Positions 22,711-32,500 of a stretch of DNA of 64,000 nucleotides are shown here, piece by piece; positions within the stretch are counted from its first letter, which is position 1, and each line of letters begins with the position of its first letter. Made by a program: the position numbers and the translations under genes. Origin of the DNA: Norana najaformis (Eukaryota; Annelida; Clitellata; Crassiclitellata; Hormogastridae). The notes below the pieces were generated by a model. The model worked only from the letters and a program-made list of their open reading frames with translations, was not told the DNA's origin and ran no database searches. Location of the stretch: the NCBI GenBank assembly GCA_964023275.1, contig OZ029920.1:2388572-2452571 (forward strand), given 5' to 3'.

Positions 22711-23996
22711 ATGCAGAAGACGTCTGCTGAACCAGCCAATACAAAGGAATCGGTCCCAGATGCTCCTGACTCTAAGATAAGGGAGAGGTTCTTCGGAACT
22801 GGGGAACGACCGGAACCGAAAATCGTGCAAGCCACCACCAAGCAGAGGACGAGTCTGGCTAGATCTTGTAAGATGCAGTCAATTGTAATCGTAAACAAGA
22901 AATTTCTTAAGCGCCACTTAAAAGCTAAGGGCAGGGCACTAGCTTATTCACGAGCACTGCGTCAAGTCAGACGAATTGTTCAAGGATGCCATGTCGAGAA
23001 CGTAGTCTGGTTCCTAGAAGAACGGAAAGAGAAGGGTAATCGTGAACTTCGTAAAATCGAAATAGCCAAAGCGCTACTTTAAAGATAAGCGCATGAACCA
23101 GCTTATTTGTGAGCGCTGCGTCAAGTCAGAGGGGTTGTTCAAAGATGGGTTAAGGATAACAAAGTTTTATTTGCTAGATAACCAGGAAAAGTAGAGGACA
23201 GAGTTGTGATTTTTGTTGAGAGAAGTGGGGAGACGGAGAAGTGGGTGGGTTAGGGTAAGATTTCTTGAAAAGATGAGACTTCCAGCTTGGAATGGAAAGC
23301 CTTAGTCCAATAATCGTGATCATATTCGTAAGCTAAAAGAAAGCTAAGCAGCGAGAACCATCATATTCACAGTCAACAGAAAATCGTAAGCAGAAAGGGT
23401 TCGGTTCCAGGTCGAGATCCAAGAGTGAGGGAGACAGTCAGACGGCTATAGAGGGTGGATGGTGTTTGGAATTGAACCGTAAAGTGAGACAACGGAAAGA
23501 GGAAGAAACATGGCAGTTGTAGTTGTTGCGGTGATGATGCAGTTTGATGATGATGATGAAGAAGAAGATGATGATGATGATAACGACGACGACGATGATG
23601 ATGATTATGATGATGATGATGGTGATTATGTTGATTATGGTGATGATAATGATGATGATGATGATGATGATAACGATTATGATGATGACGATGATTACAA
23701 CGATGCTGGTTATGCTGATGATGCTGACGCTGATGCTGCTGCTATTGACGATGAAGAGAATGATGATGATGACGACGATGGCGATGATGATACAGCAGTT
23801 GTAGTTATTGTTGTTGCTGGTTAGATCCTGATGATCCAGTTCCGGCGGAAAGGTTTTCAACGAGTCGCGTGGATGAGCCGGTTAGGCTTCAGATGTCGGA
23901 CAAGGGGGCCTTGGCTCAGAAGCCGATCACAGTCATGACGGCTTTTCACATGACGGTCGACAGGTACTATGATAGCGACGCCTTCGGTGAGAAGAC

Positions 23997-24059
<63 letters not shown>

Positions 24060-24092
24060 CACTACTAATACCGCTACTACTACACCTAATTG

Positions 24093-24179
<87 letters not shown>

Positions 24180-26557
24180 GCTGTTACATGTGAACTTCTA
24201 CCACATAGGTAAAACTCATTTAAAATTTAGGAAGCCGACAGAAAATCCATATGTTGGGAGTTATACAGCTTGCAATGTTGTACTTTCAATGGAACAGTGT
24301 TCCATTATCGTTCGACAATTTTGCTAGATTGAAAGACCAAGGCGTCCTCTAGCGAATGCTAGTGAAAACACAATTGCGATACTTAAACGGCTACAGAGAC
24401 CTGTATATTCGTAACTAAATCCCGCGTTCTGGACCCTTTCTATAGATTGCATCTCGTTTTAGAGCAACATACAAATGTGAAGGGGCACAATAAATGCGTC
24501 TGTGCGTCAGGCAATATTTATAGGCGCGGATCTGGATTAAAAAATGGCGTAGGCAAGGTGGGTGAATGGTAAGGCGTCGGTTATCTGTCCCTGGGCTCCG
24601 AGTTCGATACCCGGTATGTCACTGAACCCAATAACTACATACACATATATATGTAGTGTGAGTGAGTTAGTGAGTCAGTGAGTGAATGCCTCGGGCTCCG
24701 TCCTTCAAAGGAACATAGCGTCGCGCGTTGGCCATCGAGCTCCACAAACATTTTTCACTTTCAGCCAAATTTTTGCAGCTATGCAGACAGAGTATCGATT
24801 TAGAGAACAAAAAGAGTGCGAAGGCGCACAGTAAATCCTTCTTTGCGTCAGGCATCATTTATAGGCGCGGCTGTCGGTTAAAAGACAGGCAGGCAGACAG
24901 TCAGACGGCTGTGGTGGACGGTGTTTGGAATTGAACCGGAAAATGAGAAAATGGGAAGAGGAGGAATCAGGAAATGATTTGTTTGAAGAGGAACCTACGT
25001 GTTTGAGTGCGTTTGTGATAACGTTCAAATTAAAAGCCTTCAACAGACTAATATTTTGTGAGTATTTTAAGGTGTAGGTTTAGTATTTGGGATGAATTAG
25101 GGCTTACTTTGTTAGTATTTATTGGAGATGAGTGGCAAAGAAATGCATTGTGTGTTTCTGTTGTGAGATCGTCTTGGTTAGCTACATCAGTTAAAGCTTA
25201 CGTCGTGGCGCCTCTGTGCGTAAGGATGCCGGTTCGCTCCCGGTCGTAGCTTATTTCAGCAGAGATTTAAATCCCGGTCTAGCACGGTACATACACGGGA
25301 ACCTAAACTGACGTGGCACTCATTCAAACGGGCATAGATGGTGAAGAATCCCAACCAATAAATTCATTGGAAACTGAGGAGGGTCGAGGCAATACGGTTG
25401 CTATTAAAACACGTGCACATTATCATTTTTCCAGCCGAGAAGGTAGATGGCAAGTGGCAGAAGACGAAACTGCGAGACATGTACCGGACGGTCAGGACAG
25501 TAGCCAAAGGTTTCCTTCGAGTAAGAATTTTTCTAATTGAAAGACTTTTATAGCGCCGTTTTCATAACGTCCAAGGCATCAGTCGATGATCGCTTCAAGT
25601 CAGAAATGCAGTCAAGACCATAATCGGTTGGAGGAGCCGGGTCGCATTAAGATAGGTCAAAGGTAAGAAGTCTTATACAATCAAATACAGTACTGGTTTA
25701 TTCTGAAGATGCCCTCCTTACAAAATTCAGAAGTCCACATCGTAGCCGGCACACTTGAGACATTAAGAGCCGTCAACAGACCGCAAGAGGTAAGTCTTAT
25801 CTAGTTTTATCAGATAAGTAGTCTCATCTTATCTAGATAAGAAGTCTCATCTTATCTCGATAAGCAGTCTCATCATATCTCGATAAGAAGTCTCATCTAA
25901 TCTAGATAAGCAGTCTCATCATATCTCGATAAGAAATCTCATCTTATCTAGATAAGAAGTATCATCTTATCAAGGTTAGAAGTCTCATCTAATCTAGATA
26001 AGAAGTCTCATCTTATGTCGATAAGAAGTCTCATCTTATCTCGATAAGGTCTCATCTTATCTCGATAAGAAATCTCATCTTATCTAGATAAGAAGTCTCA
26101 TCGTAATGGGTAGCAGTATTATGCACATACATGCATTCATGCATACATTCATACATACACTCAGTCATGCACAATGCATACATACACACATTCATGAATA
26201 CAGAATACAATCATACTTGCATTCATACATACATACATTCATAGATACTTGTATATATATATATATTCATACATATAAACATACAAAAATCCATGCGTCC
26301 ATCCATAGAGATATTGACACAATTGCTGCTTATGCTTTCTAGCTGGGTCTCGGGAGATTTCACGGCGTCGGAATCATGGGCTACAACTCTCCCGAATGGA
26401 TCATCAGCTACCTGGCCGCTATATTTGCAGGGTAAGAAAGTGAACATATCTGACTGCACCTCATTCGAACAATACTTCATTAAACACTGACTAAATATCA
26501 CCGTCGTCGTCATCATCATCACCATCATCCTCCTCCTCCTCCTCATCATCATCCTCC

Positions 26558-26594
<37 letters not shown>

Positions 26595-29500
26595 GTTCAT
26601 CATCTCTGTTGTTGTATCAAGAGTCAGAATATAACTTACATATATACACACACACTAACTTACAAAATACATAAATGGATAGAAGACTATGTCAGTTGCA
26701 TAGGAAAAGTGTCAGCACTTTTAAGGGTTCAAAAATCGCGCTATATGATTTATCAGCTATGTGCATTAATGCATGTATATATAATACGTAGGGGTGTAGC
26801 CGTGGGAATCCACTATAATCACCCGGTCGAGATGTGTGAGAAGGTCGCCAAGAAGGTCAAGTGCAGCATAATTGTGGTCAACACAACCGAGGATCTGGCC
26901 AAGATCCTTCAGATCAGATCGAACCTTCCCGAACTTCTGGCCATCGTCCAGTATGATAAAACCGGATTTCAGAGGACGCACGGGGTCTACTCTGTAAGCG
27001 ATTAATGGATTTATGGATGGATGGATGGTCGAAAGAAAGAAAAAAAAACAATGAATGAACGAATGAATGAATTAATGAATTAATTAATTAATTAGCGAAT
27101 GAACGAACGAGTGCGCTGTCGAATAAATTGGGTGGATGAAACAGAGAGTGAAAGAACGAAGGCATGAATGAATGAACTTCTCGATCGAGGGGATAATGAT
27201 CGAACGAACAAAATGAGTGAACGATTGCACGAACGAACGAACTGACAAACAAACGAACAAACGAACGAGGAACAAACAAATAAAGGAACGAATGTTTTGA
27301 AAATAGAGTTTAACGAAATGTGTGTTGAAGTGTTTAACGCAGTGTCAAATGTATTGCTGAATGTAGTGCTTGATGTAAGTATGTGTTTCAATGAGTTACC
27401 CTTGTCTTTGGCGGATGCTGGCTTTAACGCTTAACTGTCACCGTTAGTAGGTGATCCAGCGATTTGAAGCAACCTTCGTTATGGATTGTGTTTCTTTCCT
27501 GTGTTGCTGTTGCAGTGGAGTGATCTTCTCGAGATGGGGGAAAAATCTTCAGAAGATCGACTGAGAGACAGCATTCTTTCCCAGGCACCAAATTACTGCT
27601 GCACAGTTACATTCACGGTATGGATGGATGGATGGATGGATGAATGGATGGATGGATGGATGGGTGGGAGGGTGGGTGGGTAAGAGAGTGGGTGGGTCGG
27701 TGGGTGGGTGGGTGGGCGGATGGACGAACGGACCGATTAAAACGATTTCTGTAGCGGCCATACAATGAATTTGCAGGGTGCCACGTTGCCCATCGTTTGA
27801 ATGGGCGCCACGCCATTTTAGTTCCGCGTGAATGGATCGTGTTAGCCATAAATACAAATTTTCTAAATTTAGGGAACGACCTGGTTTCAACCTGCCATAC
27901 TTTTTCACTGAGGCATAGACGCCTAACCGAAGACAGTGATTGCATCCTTGTGAGACAAGATGAGACACAGGAATTGTGCCCTGGGTGATCTCTTGGCAGA
28001 AGGAGTGCAGACTGTTTAGAGAAAGAGCTCATCCAAGGCATAATTCCTGGATCCGAGCTCGGGGGAAACCCAGGATGACTTGGATCGATAACTTCAAGTC
28101 GTGGACTGAATAATCGTTCGACCGGTTATCACAAGAGACGAGGGACAGAAGCAGATGGCACAAAATTGTCCGTGGTGCAACCAATCCTCGGATCGAGGAC
28201 GGTTGAAGACAAGACAAGACAAGAAAAGATACAAGATGTCTTTAGTGATCATATATGATATGCAGGAAATAGGCCGTCTTCTCAACTGTCCCAGATAGGC
28301 CATGTTGAGGTGACCTGAACCAGATCTTGGAAAAACTGTATTATATAGAACTGCGTTCTGTTGATTGTGTCGCATTAGGTGGGGAGAAGGGGTCCATCAA
28401 AGACGGTCTTGCTCTCCCACGATAACGTAAGAGATACGACCATCATCATCGTCGGCATCATCATCATCATCGTTATTATCATTATCAACGTCATAGAGAA
28501 GAATACTCATGGATGCGTCTTTCGGTTGCTGAAGGGACTCATTATCTTCCTTCTCCATCTTCTCCTACTTCTCTGCCTCTTCCTCCTCTTCCTTCTTCTC
28601 TCTTTCCTCCTCCTTCTTTTCCTCCTCTTATTTCTTTTCCTGCTTTTCCTCCTCCTTTTCCTCCTCCTTCCGCTCATCTTTCTTCTCTGCTTCTTCCTCT
28701 TCGTCCACCACCTCCTCCCTATCCTATTCTTCGTTTTGATTCTCGTTTGTCCTAGTCAACCATCAGATGAATAAAGTTGTTCTAACATCATCATCATCAT
28801 TATCATTCTCATCATCATCGTCCTCTTCATCGTCGTCATCATCGTAGGTCATTTGGACGGCCAAGGTCTTCGGAAAGTACCAGAGCTTCAGCAGTTCCGG
28901 CGGGGTCCACGTCAGCTACCTGCCTCTCAGTCAGCCGATGGCGCAAATGATGGACATCTTCATACCCCTCCTGTTCGCCACCACCGTCTACTTTGCCCCT
29001 CGGACAATGGTCAAGGTTAGCATGTCTCAACAGATGAAAAGACATTGTTATGGGCCCTACGATTGGAGGTTCTGAGGTCCTACTGTACTTGTCTGTCTGT
29101 CTGTCTGTCTGGCTGGCTGGTTGTATGCATTCTATTGCAAAACCTACATTTTGGAAGATCAGGCTTTTAGTTTTAGCAAAAAGTAAAAATATCCTATTTT
29201 CAAATTTGTCCCGACGCTTTAGAGAAAACTATAGCGATGCAAAGAGCAAAAGCATAAAAGCAAAATTCCGAGTGTTTTTTCATTTATATTGCACTAATAT
29301 AAAGGAACTTAATCCTGTAGATTCGGTCTCACTATCAAATTTTGTCTGCCTGTCTGTCAGTCTATCTGTCTGTCTGTCTGTTCGCTCTACATGACGCTGC
29401 TTCCTGTCGACAGCATAAGCTAGTCGATATCCTGCGAGAGGTTCAGCCAACGTTCATCGGAACGAGTCCATACGTTTATGAAAAGATCGTTGACAAACTC

Positions 29501-32500
29501 CAGCGGACTTTCGAGCAGAGCGCCTTAAAAAGAGCCATAGTGAAGATAGCAATGGACATCGGTTATAAGGCATATCTCAACGCAAAAGAAGGGTAATCAC
29601 GACTGCACTTGCATGTATGTTGTATGTATTTATGTATGTATATATGTTTGTATGTATGTTGCATGTATGTAGTATGTTGCATGAATGTGTGAATGTATGT
29701 ATGTATGTGTGTGTATGTATGTACGTATGTATGCATGGATGTATCTATGTATGTATTTGTGTATGTATGTATGCATATAGGTATGTATGCATACATGTAT
29801 GTATGTATGTAAGTGCATATGTTTGTATGTATGTATGCATGTGTGTATGTATTTATGTTGTAAATATGTATGTATGAATGTATGTATTTGTGTATGTATG
29901 TATGTACGTATATATGTATGTGTGTATCTATGTATCTATGTATGTATTTGTGTATGTATGTATGTAGGCATGTATGTATGTATCCATGCACGGAAGTATG
30001 TATGTATGTTAGTATGTATATATGTATGCATGTATGCATGTATGTATGTATATATGTTGTATGTATGTATGTATGTATGTATGTATGTATGTATGTATGT
30101 ATGTTTGTATGTATGTGTATATGTATGCATGTATGTATTTGTTTATCTATGTATGTATCTTTGTATATGTTTTTATATGTATATATGTATGTATAAATAT
30201 GTATATATATATATGTGTGTGTATGTGTGTGTACGAAAATAAGGCTCCAAAATATCTTTGCTATCTTATTCGGCTTCCACATTCCAGTACCCCATCCCGT
30301 TCTCTGCGTTCTCTAGGTCGTCTGGATCTATTTTTTCTCGTGTTAAGTCCTTCCCAGCTCAGCAGGGGGTTGGCCCATATTCATTATATGAATCTTCTTA
30401 TTTCCCCTGGCTTCTCATGCTGGAAGCGCCCCTGAGTAGTTTGTTCAATAAGAAGCGCTCTATGAGTTACTAAATACAATACAATACGTATGTATGTATA
30501 TTTTTATGCATTTATGTATGTAAGTAAGTATATATGTACGTATGCATTTATCTAATCCGCATTAGTCTATGTATATAAAAATATCTGAACGCAAAAGAAG
30601 AGTATCCAAAACGTCCCTTATATGTATCTTGAAACTTTATATGGCTCCTTTTGAGTGCCTCACAAAGCACATGTAAGAGAAACTTACAACACGTCGACCA
30701 CATTGAACTTTCCGATCTTGTAAAGTTCTGGATACGCCCGTGTGCGTGTGTGTGCGTCTGTGCGTGTGCATGTGCGTGTGTGTGCGTGTGTGTGCGTGTG
30801 CGTGTGTTTGTGGGGTTCATTACATGACGTCTTGGTCCCATCCTGAACAGACTTTCTCTTTGCATATTTGCATCTCTCTTTCTGTCTGTCTATATATCTG
30901 TCCATCCATCTATGTATGTCTATCTTTCTGTCCGTCCTTTCGTCCGTCGTGCGTTCGTCTGTCCGTCCATGTCCGTGTGTTGTTGAATTGGTCAAGAAAG
31001 CCCCGTCCGTTTGGGTGGTGGTTGGCCAATCAGCTCGTCTTTAAGAAAGTCCGCAAGAAGATCGGTTTCGACCATTGCATCGAAGTCCACTCTGGCAGCA
31101 ACAATCTGCTACCGAAGACGTTGCACTTCTTCATCAGCCTCGGTATACTCGTTCTAGACAACTACGGGAGCAGCGAACTGTCTGGTTGGCACCGCTCACG
31201 TTCAGGCTGTCTTGTTTCTAGTCTAGTCTAGTTTAGTCTGATCTAATCTAGTCTAGTCAAGTCTAGTCTAGTTTATTCTAGTCTAATCTAGTCTAGTCTG
31301 ATCTAGTCTAGTCTGATCTAGTCTAGTCTAGTCGAATCAAATTTGGTGTAGTCTAAGGTGTAGTCTAATCTAGTTTAGTCTAGTCTAATCTAGTCTAATC
31401 TAATTTAATGTAGTCTAATCTTGTCTGCTCTGGATTATTCCAGTCTAGTCTGGAATAATCCAGTCTAGTCTAGTAGTGTCTAGTCTAATAGTGTCTAGTC
31501 TAGTCTAATCTAATCTAGCTTAGTCTCGTTGTGTCAGATCTAGTCGTGTCTTTTCTGGACTATTCTAGTCTTGTCTAGCCTAATCTAGTCTATTCCTGTC
31601 TTGTTTCGTCTTGTCCTGTCCTGTCCTGTCCTGTCCTATCCTATCTTATATTATCTTATCTTATCTTATCTCATCTCATCTCATCTTAGCTTAGCTTATC
31701 TTATCTTACCTTACGAGACGATGATGATGATGATGGTGATGGTGATGATAACGACGACGATGATGATGACGATCACGATGACGATCACGATAATGTTGTT
31801 GATAGTGATGATAACGATGATGATGATGACGATGATGATGATGATGATCATGATGATGATGATGATGAAGATCATGATGACCATGATGGCCACTCTTGCA
31901 ATGATAAAAATTACGGTGGTGATGACGACTACGAAGTAAAGTGCGTGTGTATGTGTTGGGTGGCCGTAGGTCCCCATGCAGTCTCTCTTCCGGAGAGGAA
32001 CCGCTTTGGCTCCTGCGGGGTCGAGATGGACGGATGTCACACTAAATATGTTCCAGTAGACCAAACAACCTATACCGAAGTGAGTAAAGTTCAACTCTCG
32101 TTAAAAGCGTTGAAGTTCACTTTCAAGTAGAATTTTAAGTAATATTGAGAGTTTCAGTGGAATTTTAAGTAGCTGTTAAGAATTGGCGCTGGTAGCTTTT
32201 AAGTAGCGCTTTTTCGAGTTTGCGATTAAAATTAATTCAACTGCAGTTACAATTAATTGATTACGGTTACAATTAATTGATAAGAATAAATGGTTTCAAA
32301 TGCCTAATCTCGAAACATTATCAATTATACCCTCACCGATTGTAAAATTAGTTTTAAAGATTAAACCGTGATTGGGCACGGTAGCCGATTGGATAGAGCG
32401 CTCGGCTTGTAGAGCACGGGTTCGACGCTCCTCCTTCTCTGAGACGGTTACTGTTCACTCACAACTGCTGTGCGAGTCTGTTTCAGATTCACTGACCTTA

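Noticed and set aside
22711-23082. 123-codon single-exon gene (and 37,403-37,651)
   Set aside because: First exon of the ACSBG-like gene read past its GTAAG donor into a repeat.
24545-24630. Single tRNA gene (also 15,610-15,671, 43,880-43,945)
   Set aside because: A- and B-box present but the cloverleaf does not close and long SINE bodies follow.
29563-30282. 239-codon minus-strand frame and other long frames at 17.4-18.2, 29.6-30.2 and 53.8-54.9 kb
   Set aside because: All come from ATGT/CTGT microsatellites, which are open in several frames on both strands.
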